64,000 bases of DNA from Pseudomonas sp. NFIX28 (GCF_900107395.1 NZ_FNPW01000013.1:62001-126000), one strand, 5' to 3'; counted from the first letter of the stretch, positions 42,411-51,190 are shown. Program-made: numbers and translations. Notes: generated by a model from the sequence alone, not told the origin.

Positions 42411-43357
42411 ACAACCTCCAGGTAGGAGTCGTGGACGGTTTGCCCCAGGTGGCGGATCTGGGCGATGAAATCGCTCAGCCACAGGTGCAAGCCCGACGCG
42501 AGGATTTCATCGATTCCGGTGTAGCGCAGCCGCGCATTCAGCTCGGCGGCCAGGCGCTGGGCCGGGCGGCCGTTGTTGCCCGGCAGGCTGGCGAGGATCT
42601 GGTCCAGCTCCTCCACGCAGGCATGCAGCGAGCGCGGTACGTCGGCGCGCAACAGCAGCATTTCGGAGACCTGCTCGGCGCCCGGGGCATTGCGGTAGAT
42701 CTCGTTGAACGCCTCGAACGAGGACAGGGCGCGGAGCAAGGCGCTCCACTGGTAATAGCCGCGGGCGGAGTTGTCGCTGACCTCCTCCGACTCCTCGCCG
42801 AACATTTCGTAGCGCGCGTCCAGCAAGCGCAGGGTGTTGTCGGCGCGCTCGATAAAGGTGCCCAGGCGAATGAAGCAATAGGCGTCGTTGCGCATGATGG
42901 TGCCCGAGGTCGCGCCGCGGAACAGGTGCGAACGCTCCTTGACCCATTCGCAGAAATGGCTGATGCCGTAGCGCCCCAGGCCGCTCTTGGCGATGTTGCG
43001 CATTTCCAGCCAGGTGGCGTTGATGTTTTCCCACATGTCGGCGGTGATCCGCCCGCGCACCGCGTGGGCGTTGGTCCGCGCCGCCCGCAAGCAGCAATAG
43101 ATACTGCCCGGGTTGGTCTCGTCGAGGGCGAAAAAGTGCAGCATGCGTTCGGTGTTCAGCTCGCCGTAACGCTGGTTGTAATCGTCCAGGGTGCCGGCGG
43201 CCAGCAGCGACATCGCCAGCTCGGCATGGCCGTCGCTACGCCCCGCCTGGGGCATCAACGACAGCGAATAACTGACTTCGAGCATGCGCGCCAGGTTCTC
43301 GGCGCGCTCCAGGTAACGGGACATCCAGTAGAGGTCTGCAGCGGTTCTTGAAAGCAT
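42407..43357 (-). CDS. Alpha-E domain protein
   Basis: A 316-residue, almost wholly alpha-helical protein starting M-L-S-R-T-A-A-D-L-Y-W-M-S-R-Y-L-E-R-A-E-N-L-A-R, the family signature, with conserved acidic and aromatic residues repeated through the helices (W-E-N-I-N, F-I-R-L-G-T-F-I-E-R-A-D-N). Its biochemical role is unknown. It always travels with a circularly permuted ATP-grasp protein and usually a transglutaminase, as here. It overlaps the transglutaminase start by four bases and lies three bases after the ATP-grasp gene. Confidence 0.92.
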   Translation of the reverse strand: MLSRTAADLYWMSRYLERAENLARMLEVSYSLSLMPQAGRSDGHAELAMSLLAAGTLDDYNQRYGELNTERMLHFFALDETNPGSIYCCLRAARTNAHAVRGRITADMWENINATWLEMRNIAKSGLGRYGISHFCEWVKERSHLFRGATSGTIMRNDAYCFIRLGTFIERADNTLRLLDARYEMFGEESEEVSDNSARGYYQWSALLRALSSFEAFNEIYRNAPGAEQVSEMLLLRADVPRSLHACVEELDQILASLPGNNGRPAQRLAAELNARLRYTGIDEILASGLHLWLSDFIAQIRHLGQTVHDSYLEVV

Positions 43358-43360
43358 CGG

Positions 43361-44770
43361 TCAACCCTCCACGACCCAGGTGTCTTTGGTGCCGCCGCCC
43401 TGCGACGAGTTCACCACCAGCGAGCCTTCGCGCAGCGCCACGCGGGTCAGGCCGCCGGGCACCAGGCGGGTTTCGCTGCCCGAGAGGACGAACGGGCGCA
43501 GGTCGATATGCCGCGGCGCGATGCCGTTCTCGACAAAGGTCGGGCAGGTCGACAGGCACAGGGTCGGCTGGGCGATATAGGCCTCGGGGCGGGCCTTGAG
43601 CCGGGCGCGGAAGTCTTCGATCTCGGCCGCCGTGGCCGCCGGCCCCACCAGCATGCCGTAGCCGCCGGAACCCTGGGTTTCCTTGACCACCAGGTCCGGC
43701 AGGTTGGCCAGGACGTGGGACAGCTCCGCGGGCTTGCGGCATTGCCAGGTCGGCACGTTCTTCAGGACCGGTTCCTCGCTCAGGTAGAAGCGGATCATCT
43801 CGTCGACGTAGGGGTAGATCGACTTGTCGTCCGCCACCCCGGTGCCCACCGCGTTGGCCAGCACCACATTGCCGGAACGGTAGGCGGCGATCAGCCCGGG
43901 CACGCCGAGCATGGAATCGGGGTTGAACGACAAGGGGTCGAGGAAGGCATCGTCGAGGCGGCGGTAGATCACATCCACCGCCTGGGCGCCGGAAGTGGTG
44001 CGCATGAACACGCGGTCGTCGCGCACGAACAGGTCGGCGCCTTCCACCAGCTCCACGCCCATCTCCCGGGCCAGGAATGCATGCTCGAAATAGGCGCTGT
44101 TGAAACGCCCCGGGGTCAGCACCACCACCGTCGGGTTGTCCAGCGGGCTGGAGCTTTTCAGGGTGTCGAGCAGCAGGTTGGGATAATGGTCGATGGGCGC
44201 CACCCGTTGCGCGGCGAAGAGTTCGGGGAACAGGCGCATCATCATCTTGCGGTCTTCGAGCATGTAGCTCACGCCGCTGGGGGTGCGCAGGTTGTCTTCC
44301 AGCACGTAGTAGCTACCGTCGCCGTCACGCACCAGGTCGACGCCGGAAATGTGCGAATAGATATTGCGATGCAGGTCCAGGTCGCGCATCGCCACCTGGT
44401 ACCCCTCGTTGGCCAGCACCTGCTCGGCCGGGATGATGCCCTCCTTGAGGATGCGTTGCCCGTGGTAGATATCGGCCAGGAACATATTCAGCGCCTGGAC
44501 CCGCTGGATGCAGCCGCGCTCGACGTTCTGCCATTCACGGGCGGTGATGCTGCGCGGGATGATGTCGAAGGGAATCAGCCGTTCAGTGCCTTGCTCGTCA
44601 CCGTACAACGTGAAGGTGATGCCAGCGCGGTGGAACAGCAGGTCGGCTTCGCGTCGACGCTGGTCCAGCAGCTCCAGTGGTGTGTCCGCCAGCCAGCGCG
44701 CGAACTCCTGGTAATGTGGGCGGCAGCCACCACTCGCATCATACATTTCGTTAAAAAAAGCACGGGACAT
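43361..44770 (-). CDS. Circularly permuted ATP-grasp protein (DUF404/DUF407 type)
   Basis: A 469-residue protein. The N-terminal M-Y-D-A-S-G-G-C-R-P-H-Y matches the start of the family. Key stretches are G-V-D-L-V-R-D-G-D-G-S-Y-Y-V-L-E-D-N-L-R-T-P-S-G (ATP-grasp metal/nucleotide site), V-V-K-E-T-Q-G-S-G-G-Y-G-M, and S-S-Q-G-G-G-T-K-D-T-W-V at the C-terminus. It probably activates a carboxylate with ATP for an amide ligation. ATG 44770 has GAGGAG before it. It is the first gene of the operon with alpha-E and transglutaminase. Confidence 0.92.
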   Translation of the reverse strand: MSRAFFNEMYDASGGCRPHYQEFARWLADTPLELLDQRRREADLLFHRAGITFTLYGDEQGTERLIPFDIIPRSITAREWQNVERGCIQRVQALNMFLADIYHGQRILKEGIIPAEQVLANEGYQVAMRDLDLHRNIYSHISGVDLVRDGDGSYYVLEDNLRTPSGVSYMLEDRKMMMRLFPELFAAQRVAPIDHYPNLLLDTLKSSSPLDNPTVVVLTPGRFNSAYFEHAFLAREMGVELVEGADLFVRDDRVFMRTTSGAQAVDVIYRRLDDAFLDPLSFNPDSMLGVPGLIAAYRSGNVVLANAVGTGVADDKSIYPYVDEMIRFYLSEEPVLKNVPTWQCRKPAELSHVLANLPDLVVKETQGSGGYGMLVGPAATAAEIEDFRARLKARPEAYIAQPTLCLSTCPTFVENGIAPRHIDLRPFVLSGSETRLVPGGLTRVALREGSLVVNSSQGGGTKDTWVVEG

Positions 44771-45673
44771 ACCCCAACTCCTCGCCGTGGTTTAAACGGC
44801 TTTTTTATTTAAGCTCTGTATTTCAATAAATCGGGCCTTACGCTGTGCGATAGAAACTGTTCCGTTGAGCACCTCATTGTGCGTATTCCACTGGAAGCTG
44901 GCGGAACTACCCCTTGGTTGACGCCAGTCGTTTGGCGAAACTTCCTGCACTGTTTTGCGGCAATGGATCGCCCGCAATGACGTCCATGCGGTTATGGAAT
45001 TCGTCACCTCCTTTTTGGTTTTAATGAACTTTCAAACTGAAAGTATTCCGAAACTTCAACAGCCTAGTTCGCAGGAATTCAAAGGCTGTATATATCTGCT
45101 TTAGCAATCGCTGTGCCCAAATCCCCTGCCCGCGCAAATAAACTCCCCCAGGGCGGCAAAATGACCGATTAGCGACACTTTTCATTCAGCCAGGGGCCTG
45201 CACCTGCTGCTGGAGCTGAAACGTTTTACCCGGCAAGCCGCCCGCAGGGCCTTGCACAACACTGGCGCGAACGAAAAAAGTGCAGAAACAGTCGAGAAAG
45301 GGTTTTTTGCCCTGACACGGGGATTTTTGCCAAAGCCATTGTTATCGCTTGGCACAAAGCAAGATTTGACGCGGCCTGCCGAAAGAAAGAACGGCGCACC
45401 ATTAGCGGTCCGGAAAACGCACCAACGATGAACGAAACACCCAATAGCGCCAACTATTGGCGCAATTTCCGCTTTTCGCCAGCGCTAGTTTGTAAAAGTC
45501 TCGAACCCATTGAACCGGGTATTTCCGACTTTGCCCGATTCATGCGTGGAAGATTAACGATCGCCGAAGTTATCCGCCGAAATCTTCATTCCATTATTGA
45601 CCAACATCCCCACCCGCCCCGTAGGAGCGAAGCTTGCTCGCGAACCAGCCACCGCCGCCGCCCTACGCCGCCG
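44771..45673. other. Long gap with no recognisable gene
   Basis: About 900 bases upstream of the ATP-grasp operon. The reverse strand has a perfect ribosome-site sequence AAGGAGGTGA at 45004-45013, but the only nearby starts are a GTG inside that site (71-codon frame to 44792) and an ATG 17-19 bases away (26-codon frame), neither convincing. A REP of the second family lies at 45621-45643. The rest probably holds promoters; none is clear enough to place. Confidence 0.5.
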
Positions 45674-46171
45674 TTAAAGCGCCTCCAGGCGGCTGACGAT
45701 GATCCGCACCACCTCCGCCGGCGACAGCCGCGAACTGTCCAGCGTCAGGCGTTCGCCGGTCCAGGCCTGGTAGTCGTGGTCGAGCACCGACTGCCAGCTC
45801 GGAGGGCGCAACCCGGGCACGTCCGCTGCACGGGTTTCCACCCGCCGCCGGTGCTCCGCGACGTCGCGGCACACCACCTCGATATTGAGCAGCGGGCGCT
45901 GCTCAGCCTCGGCGGCGCCCTGCCAGGCCTGGCGGCTCTCGGCGAGCGGATTGACGCAATCGGCCACCACCCAATTGCCCAGGGCCAGGTTGCTGCGGGC
46001 CAGGGCGATGGCGACTTCGTACCCCGCCTTGCCGACCTCCGCCAAGCCGCCGTTGCGCAGCGTCTGCTCGATGGTGTCGATACGCAGATAAGTCACCCGC
46101 AGCTGGCTGGCCAGTGCCCGGGCAAGGGTGGTCTTGCCGCTACCCGGCAAACCACTGAAGACGATGAGCAT
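45674..46171 (-). CDS. P-loop kinase-like ATPase (AAA_33/zeta-like)
   Basis: A 165-residue nucleotide kinase-like protein. It starts with M-L-I-V-F-S-G-L-P-G-S-G-K-T-T (Walker A within the first 15 residues), followed by a short-chain kinase layout with V-V-A-D-C-V-N-P as the likely Walker B strand and R-R-R-V-E-T-R as a lid. ATG 46171 has GGAG upstream; 55 more codons are open but unlike any kinase. Substrate (antibiotic, nucleoside or small molecule) unknown. It lies 61 bases after the ArsR gene in the same direction. Confidence 0.8.
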   Translation of the reverse strand: MLIVFSGLPGSGKTTLARALASQLRVTYLRIDTIEQTLRNGGLAEVGKAGYEVAIALARSNLALGNWVVADCVNPLAESRQAWQGAAEAEQRPLLNIEVVCRDVAEHRRRVETRAADVPGLRPPSWQSVLDHDYQAWTGERLTLDSSRLSPAEVVRIIVSRLEAL

Positions 46172-46232
46172 GGGAAGGACTCCAAGTGCGGTATTGGAAG
46201 GCTGGCAGCATCGCCAGCCGCGAAGGTAGCGG

Positions 46233-47006
46233 CTATGGGGCCCGGGTGAGGTCCGGGCGCCCTGCCCCGGCAGCATTGGCGGTGCGTGCCTTGGAGGTGT
46301 CCGGCTCAACCAGCTGCACGGCGAATCGACGGGCAATCTCCTTGCGCCCCAGGGCGGTCAGGCCCAGTGCCCGGCTGTCCAGGTCCTGGGTCAGCCATTG
46401 GCGACGGATTGCCTCTTGCAACAACGCCGCCCCCAGCGCACCGCCCAGGTGCGGGCGGCGCATGCTCCAGTCCAGGCACGGGCAGGCAAAGCGCCGGCGC
46501 AGGCCGGCCAGGGCCTGTGCATCAATGCCCAGCCCGGCAAAAAAGCCTTCGCCGGCGGTGCTCAACACATATTCCCGAGCCCCCTCTCGCGGCGCCTGCA
46601 ACCAGCCGGCCTCGAGCATACGGTCATGCAGCTGCACCGCCAGGGTGCCGGCCATGTGGTCATAGCAAGTGCGGGCGAACTGCAGGCGGTCCGGGGTGCG
46701 CGGGCTGAATTCGGGCGTGGCGTCATGGCCGATCACCATCAGGGCTTCCAGGGCCTGGGCCACGCGCTTGTCGGCGAGGCTGTAGTAACGGTGGCGGCCC
46801 TGCACATGCAGGCGCACCAGGGCCAGTTCCTTGAGTTTGCCCAGGTGCGCGCTGGCGGTGGAGGCGCTGACATCGGCGATCGCCGCCAGCTCGGTGCTGG
46901 TACGCGCATGGCCGTCCATCAGCGCGCAGAGCATTTTCGTCCGCGCCGGCTCGGCAATGGCCGCGGCGACTTGGGATACGGCGTTGTCGTGCTGCTGCGC
47001 ATTCAT
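46233..47006 (-). CDS. ArsR-family winged-helix regulator
   Basis: A 257-residue protein, longer than metal-sensing ArsR proteins. Residues 12-85 form the winged helix (A-E-P-A-R-T-K-M-L-C-A-L-M-D-G, T-S-T-E-L-A-A-I-A-D-V-S-A-S-T-A-S-A-H-L-G-K-L). The C-terminal half (R-T-C-Y-D-H-M-A-G, and C-P-C-L-D-W-S-M-R-R-P-H-L-G-G-A-L-G) matches a larger ArsR subgroup lacking the usual metal motif. It is divergent from a P450/monooxygenase pair with 81 bases between and probably controls it. ATG 47006 has GGGAG upstream. Confidence 0.85.
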   Translation of the reverse strand: MNAQQHDNAVSQVAAAIAEPARTKMLCALMDGHARTSTELAAIADVSASTASAHLGKLKELALVRLHVQGRHRYYSLADKRVAQALEALMVIGHDATPEFSPRTPDRLQFARTCYDHMAGTLAVQLHDRMLEAGWLQAPREGAREYVLSTAGEGFFAGLGIDAQALAGLRRRFACPCLDWSMRRPHLGGALGAALLQEAIRRQWLTQDLDSRALGLTALGRKEIARRFAVQLVEPDTSKARTANAAGAGRPDLTRAP

Positions 47007-47039
47007 ATTTCGCTCCCGAACGAATCGTGCCCCTCGCAG

Positions 47040-47057
47040 GTTGCCGATAGTAGCAAC
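47040..47057. promoter_or_regulatory. Small dyad GTTGC-N8-GCAAC between ArsR and P450 genes
   Basis: A five-base inverted repeat in the middle of the 81-base divergent gap, a plausible site for the ArsR dimer. Short, so it could be chance. Confidence 0.35.
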
Positions 47058-47087
47058 ACTTTTCCCCCACTCATAAGGCCGCACGCC

Positions 47088-48233
47088 ATGGACCCGATCA
47101 CCGCCGTCACCCACCCCGACCCGTACCCTTATTACGCCAGCCTGCGGGCCCGGGGCGGGCTGGTTTTCGACCCCGGCCTGGGGATATGGCTGGCCAGCAG
47201 CGCCGCCGCGGTGGCCGCGGTGCTGGCCCACCCCGACTGCCGGGTCCGCCCGCCGCACGAGCCGGTGCCCCGGGCCATCGTCGATGGCGCCGCGGGCCAG
47301 GTGTTCGGCCGCCTGATGCGGATGAACGACGGTGAACGCCAGCGCTGCCCAAGGGCCGCGGTCGAACCGGGCCTGCACCAGGTGCACGCCGAGGAAGTCA
47401 CCCAGCGGGTCGCCGCCCTGCTGCTGGACCTGCCGAGCGACACCGCGGCGAGGCTTGAGGCCTGCCAGTTCCGCCTGCCGGTGGCGGTGGTCGCCGGGCT
47501 GCTGGGCTTTGCCGCGCACCGCTTGCCGGAAATGGCCAGGTTGACCGCGGACTTCGTCGCCTGCCTGTCACCGGCCAGCGAGCCGGCACAACTGGCCGCC
47601 GCCCACCGTGCGGCGCAACAACTGGCCCGACACTTTGCCGCGCGGCTCGAACAGCCGCCCATCAGCCCGCTGCTACAGCGCATCGTCACCGGCTTCGGCG
47701 CCCAGGATCATGACGGCCTGCTCGCCAACCTGATCGGCCTGCTGTCCCAGACCTTCGAGGCCAGCGCCGGGCTGATCGGCAATACCGTCTGCGCCTTGCT
47801 GGGCGATCGCCAGTTGCTCGCGGACCTGCGGGCGGCTCCCGAGCAAATCGCCGAGCTGCTGGACGAAGTGCAGCGCCACGATCCGCCGGTGCAGAACACC
47901 CGGCGCTTCGTCGCCGCCCCTTGCAGCATCGCCGGGGTGACGCTGGAGCCCGGCGCAGTGGTGCTGGTGCTGCTGGCCTCGGCCAATCGCGACCCGCAGC
48001 TGAACCCGCAGCCGGATCGCCTGCTGCTCGAACGCCCGGCACGGCGCAGCTTCAGCTTTGGCAGCGGCCGCCACCAGTGCCCCGGCCAGGCCCTGGCCCA
48101 GACCATCGCCGGTGCGGTGGTCGACGCGCTGCTGCGCCAATCGACCCTCGACGTGCCCCTCGGCTGGACCTACAAGCGCTCGCTCAACGGGCGCATTCCG
48201 CTGTTTACCACCCTGCCGGAGCACCACCGATGA
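47088..48233 (+). CDS. Cytochrome P450
   Basis: A 381-residue soluble bacterial P450. The heme-thiolate motif F-S-F-G-S-G-R-H-Q-C-P-G-Q is near residue 325. The I helix has E-A-S-A-G-L-I-G-N-T in place of the usual A/G-G-x-D/E-T, and the K-helix E-x-x-R is E-V-Q-R. The missing acidic residue before the Thr in the I helix suggests unusual proton delivery or use of peroxide. It begins M-D-P-I-T-A-V-T-H-P-D-P-Y-P-Y-Y. It overlaps the next gene by four bases (ATGA). No ferredoxin or reductase is adjacent. Substrate unknown. Confidence 0.88.
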   Translation: MDPITAVTHPDPYPYYASLRARGGLVFDPGLGIWLASSAAAVAAVLAHPDCRVRPPHEPVPRAIVDGAAGQVFGRLMRMNDGERQRCPRAAVEPGLHQVHAEEVTQRVAALLLDLPSDTAARLEACQFRLPVAVVAGLLGFAAHRLPEMARLTADFVACLSPASEPAQLAAAHRAAQQLARHFAARLEQPPISPLLQRIVTGFGAQDHDGLLANLIGLLSQTFEASAGLIGNTVCALLGDRQLLADLRAAPEQIAELLDEVQRHDPPVQNTRRFVAAPCSIAGVTLEPGAVVLVLLASANRDPQLNPQPDRLLLERPARRSFSFGSGRHQCPGQALAQTIAGAVVDALLRQSTLDVPLGWTYKRSLNGRIPLFTTLPEHHR

Positions 48234-48577
48234 TCGCCGTGATATTCGAAGCCCTGCCACACCCGGAACATCGCCAGCGTTACCTGGACGTCGCCGCCGC
48301 GCTTAAGCCGCTGCTGCTGGAGATCGACGGTTTCATTTCCATCGAGCGCTTCCAGAGCCTGAGCGAGCCGGACAAGCTGCTGTCCCTGTCGTTCTGGCGC
48401 GACGAGCAAGCCGTCGAAGCCTGGCGCACCCTGGAACGGCATCGCGGCGCCCAGGCCCTGGGACGCACCCAGGTGTTCGCCGACTACCGCCTGCGGGTCG
48501 CCGAAGTGGCGCGCGACTATGGGCTGACCGAGCGCGACCAGGCGCCGGCGGACAGCCGCCAGGCCCATGCCGGCTGA
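48230..48577 (+). CDS. Antibiotic biosynthesis monooxygenase (ABM) domain protein
   Basis: A 115-residue ferredoxin-fold protein: I-A-V-I-F-E-A strand, F-I-S-I-E-R-F-Q-S-L and L-L-S-L-S-F-W-R-D-E-Q-A-V-E-A-W segments are typical of the ABM family. These act as cofactor-free oxygenases, heme-degrading enzymes or simple binding proteins. It is translationally coupled to the P450 (ATGA), so the two probably serve one small pathway. Confidence 0.85.
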   Translation: MIAVIFEALPHPEHRQRYLDVAAALKPLLLEIDGFISIERFQSLSEPDKLLSLSFWRDEQAVEAWRTLERHRGAQALGRTQVFADYRLRVAEVARDYGLTERDQAPADSRQAHAG

Positions 48578-48666
48578 CGCTGCTGGGCGCCTATTCGACC
48601 AATGAATGGTGCTCAGCGGCGCACCGGGCTTCTGCTAGGGTCATGCCTGGACTTGAGGACACGATC

Positions 48667-49641
48667 ATGAGCCAGATGACCCAACACGCCCTGAAGCTCA
48701 ACGGCATCGAGCTGCACCTGCATGCCGACGGCCCGCTGGACGGGCCGCCGGTGTGGCTGCTGCACGGTTTTCCCGAATGCTGGTATTCGTGGCGTCGGCA
48801 GGTCGCGCCGCTGACGGCCGCCGGCTACCGGGTGCTGATCCCGCAGATGCGCGGCTACGGCGACAGCAGCGCCCCCGAGGAAGTGGCGGCCTATGACGTG
48901 CTGACGCTGTGCGCGGATATTCAACAGGCCATGGATGCCCTGGGTCAGCAGCGGGCCTGCATTGTCGGTCACGACTGGGGCGCCGTGGTCGCCTGGCACC
49001 TGGCGCTGCTGGAGCCGCAGCGGGTCGCGGCCCTGGTGACCCTCTCGGTGCCGTTCGCCGGCCGCCCCAAGCGCCCGGCCGTGGAGATCATGCGCGAGCT
49101 GTTCGCCGAGCGTTTCAACTACATCCTGTATTTCCAGGAACCCGGCGTCGCCGAGCGGGAACTGGACGCCGACATCGACCGCAGCCTGCTGCATTTCATG
49201 CACGACTGCGAACGCCTGCTGGATGAAAAAAGCCCGGCGGCCCAATTATTCGAGGGCATGCCGCCGCGCCACGCACCGCCCGCCTGGTGTACCCCGGAAG
49301 ACTTTGCGGTGTACCGGCGCACCTTTGCGGGGCGAGGCTTTCGAGGCGCCTTGAACTGGTACCGCAACTTCGAACGCAACTGGCAGCGCACCGCGCACCT
49401 GGGCGAGTTGCAAGTGAGCCAGCCGACGCTGTTTATGATCGGCGACCGCGACCCGGTGGGCCAGTTGGAAGCCCGGACCCTGGAGCGCATGCCCGGCAAG
49501 GTGCCGCGCCTGGAACAGCATCGGCTGGCGGATTGCGGGCACTGGATCCAGAGCGAAAAAGCCGCGGAGGTCAATCGGCGGCTGCTGGATTTTCTGCGCC
49601 GGCATTACCCCTGCCCGCCTGCGGTGCAGACAGGGGCCTAG
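48667..49641 (+). CDS. Alpha/beta hydrolase, epoxide hydrolase-like
   Basis: A 324-residue hydrolase. H-G-F-P-E (33-37) is the oxyanion motif of epoxide hydrolases. The nucleophile is Asp103 in V-G-H-D-W-G-A, and the catalytic His is in D-C-G-H-W-I-Q. Cap-domain tyrosines (N-Y-I-L-Y-F-Q and N-W-Y-R-N-F) fit ring-opening. It would convert an epoxide to a diol. ATG 48667 has GAGGAC upstream; eight more codons are possible. It is 89 bases after the ABM gene on the same strand, so it may act on a product of the P450. Confidence 0.87.
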   Translation: MSQMTQHALKLNGIELHLHADGPLDGPPVWLLHGFPECWYSWRRQVAPLTAAGYRVLIPQMRGYGDSSAPEEVAAYDVLTLCADIQQAMDALGQQRACIVGHDWGAVVAWHLALLEPQRVAALVTLSVPFAGRPKRPAVEIMRELFAERFNYILYFQEPGVAERELDADIDRSLLHFMHDCERLLDEKSPAAQLFEGMPPRHAPPAWCTPEDFAVYRRTFAGRGFRGALNWYRNFERNWQRTAHLGELQVSQPTLFMIGDRDPVGQLEARTLERMPGKVPRLEQHRLADCGHWIQSEKAAEVNRRLLDFLRRHYPCPPAVQTGA

Positions 49642-49643
49642 CG

Positions 49644-50633
49644 TTACAGGCTGCGATATTCGAGGGTGAGGTGTGACAATTCGTGGACTGGCGCCAGGCG
49701 TTGGCGAATGGTCTCGGCGCTGACGCCGGCGGCCGCCACCACACTGACGATCGCCGCCCGCGCCTGCGGGCCAACCTGCCACACATGCAGGTCGGTGATG
49801 CGCGCATCGCCGGCGGCTTCCACCGACTGGCGAATCTCGCCGGCCAGCTGTTCGTCGGTGGTATCGAGCAGCACCGCCGCGCTGGATTTCATCAGGCTGT
49901 AGGCCCAACGAGCGATCACCACCGCGCCAACGATGCCCATCACCGGGTCGAGCCAGACCCACCCCAGGTAACGCCCCGCCAGCAACGCGGCGATGGCCAG
50001 GACCGAGGTCAGGGCATCGGCCAGCACATGGACGTAGGCCGAGCGCAGGTTGTTGTCGTGGTGATGGCCGTGGCCATGCGGATGCGGATGCGGATGCCGG
50101 TGATGATCGTGATGATCGTGATGATCGTGATGATCGTGATGATCGTGATGATCGTGATGATCGTGATGAGCATGGCCGCCCGAAAGCAGCACGGCACTGA
50201 CGATGTTCACCACCAGCCCGGCCACGGCGATCAGGGTCGCTTCGGTGAAGGCCACCTGGGTCGGCTGCCATAACCGCAGCAACGATTCGCCGGCAATGCC
50301 GATGGCCACCAGGCCGAGGATCAGCGCCGAGGCAAACCCCGCCAGGTCGCCGACCTTGCCGGTGCCGAAACTGAAACGCGCATTGTCGGCATTGCGCCGG
50401 GCAAACCCATAGGCCGCCGCCGCGATCCCCAGGGCGCCGGCGTGGGTCGCCATATGAAAACCATCGGCGAGCAAGGCCATGGAGCCGGTGAGATAACCCG
50501 CGGCGATTTCGCCGAGCATCATGACGAAGGTCAGCGCCACCACCCACAAGGTGCGCCGGGCGTTTGCGTCGTGGGCGGCCCCGAGGAAATGGTGGTCGTG
50601 GGTGAAGCCTGCCGTGGGCAAGGTGGAGTTCAT
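49644..50633 (-). CDS. Cation diffusion facilitator (DmeF-like) with His-rich loop
   Basis: A 329-residue six-helix metal/proton antiporter. The CDF metal-site pairs are A-L-L-A-D-G-F-H-M (helix 2; HxxxD type reversed) and V-H-V-L-A-D-A-L-T (helix 5). The cytoplasmic loop between helices 4 and 5 is an extreme His repeat made of D-H-H units, then H-P-H-P-H-P-H-G-H-G-H-H-H, encoded by a 9-base tandem repeat. The C-terminal domain has I-T-D-L-H-V-W. It exports Co2+/Ni2+ (DmeF type) or Zn2+. It is 14 bases after an RcnR-like repressor gene, which favours Co/Ni. Confidence 0.9.
   Translation of the reverse strand: MNSTLPTAGFTHDHHFLGAAHDANARRTLWVVALTFVMMLGEIAAGYLTGSMALLADGFHMATHAGALGIAAAAYGFARRNADNARFSFGTGKVGDLAGFASALILGLVAIGIAGESLLRLWQPTQVAFTEATLIAVAGLVVNIVSAVLLSGGHAHHDHHDHHDHHDHHDHHDHHDHHRHPHPHPHGHGHHHDNNLRSAYVHVLADALTSVLAIAALLAGRYLGWVWLDPVMGIVGAVVIARWAYSLMKSSAAVLLDTTDEQLAGEIRQSVEAAGDARITDLHVWQVGPQARAAIVSVVAAAGVSAETIRQRLAPVHELSHLTLEYRSL
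50096..50168. repeat. 9-base tandem repeat encoding the metal-binding loop
   Basis: gtgatgatc repeats about eight times without a break, each unit coding Asp-His-His on the reverse strand, then grades into a 6-base gcggat repeat (His-Pro). An in-frame repeat such as this can expand or shrink by slippage without breaking the gene. Confidence 0.9.
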
Positions 50634-50647
50634 GCTGCGCTCTCCAG

Positions 50648-50920
50648 TCAGGAATAACGCCGAATGGCTTCGAGCAGTTCGCTCACGCCCTTGGCCCGTT
50701 CGGCATCGCTGAGTTCGGGATGGGCCACATGCTCCAGGGCATGGGCCTCGATGATTTCCCCCATCAGGCCATTGATCGCGCCGCGGGTGGCCGCCACCAA
50801 GTGCAAGGTCTTGGCGCACTCCGCGCCGGACTCCAGGGCCCGCTCCACAGCCTGCATCTGCCCCTGGATGCGCCGTACCCGTTTAAGCAGATCGTCCTTT
50901 TGTGCGTGCGTGTGCGACAT
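50648..50920 (-). CDS. RcnR/DmeR-type metal-responsive repressor
   Basis: A 90-residue all-helical repressor of the CsoR/RcnR family. The RcnR metal ligands are all at their known positions: His3 after M-S, Cys35 (A-E-C-A-K), His60 and His64 (A-H-A-L-E-H). This set binds Co(II)/Ni(II) rather than Cu(I). ATG 50920 is fixed by the need for His3. It is the first gene of an operon with the CDF exporter and overlaps or adjoins a G-tract operator, so it should repress the operon until metal binds. Confidence 0.9.
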   Translation of the reverse strand: MSHTHAQKDDLLKRVRRIQGQMQAVERALESGAECAKTLHLVAATRGAINGLMGEIIEAHALEHVAHPELSDAERAKGVSELLEAIRRYS

Positions 50921-50940
50921 ACCTATACCCCCTATACCTA
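50921..50940. promoter_or_regulatory. RcnR-type operator (C/G tract flanked by TATA)
   Basis: acctataccccctataccta, that is TATA-CCCCC-TATA with matching acct/ccta flanks. This is the layout of RcnR/CsoR family sites (a G/C tract with inverted AT-rich arms). It lies directly upstream of the repressor's own ATG. Confidence 0.75.
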
Positions 50941-51190
50941 TGTGGCACTTATCCTGGCCGATGCCGTGAGCCGGCGCAAGGAGCAAGCGACGCGCGGGGC
51001 CGCCCTTGGCTATCGCTCACCCACGGCCCATCCCGCCAGGTGCAAGCACGCAGCGCCGAAGAGGCATTGGGAATTCGAAGAAGTATTCAAGCCAAGGCAG
51101 GCGGCGGACGTCGCGCCCCCGCTCGCTCATGCGCCCGGCCAAGTCAGGCCCCCTGCCAGGACGATCCCTGACAGGGCCAGTGGGCAAAAA

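Noticed and set aside
44792..45007. A 71-codon reverse frame starting at a GTG inside a perfect AAGGAGGTGA
   Set aside because: The start overlaps the ribosome site itself, and the product resembles nothing known.
45428..46249. A 273-codon forward frame starting M-N-E-T-P-N
   Set aside because: It runs through a REP and then antisense to the P-loop kinase gene. The kinase on the other strand has a clear Walker A motif.
50096..50168. Repeat at 50.1 kb considered as a non-coding satellite or CRISPR
   Set aside because: It lies in frame inside the CDF transporter gene and encodes the His-rich loop known for this family.
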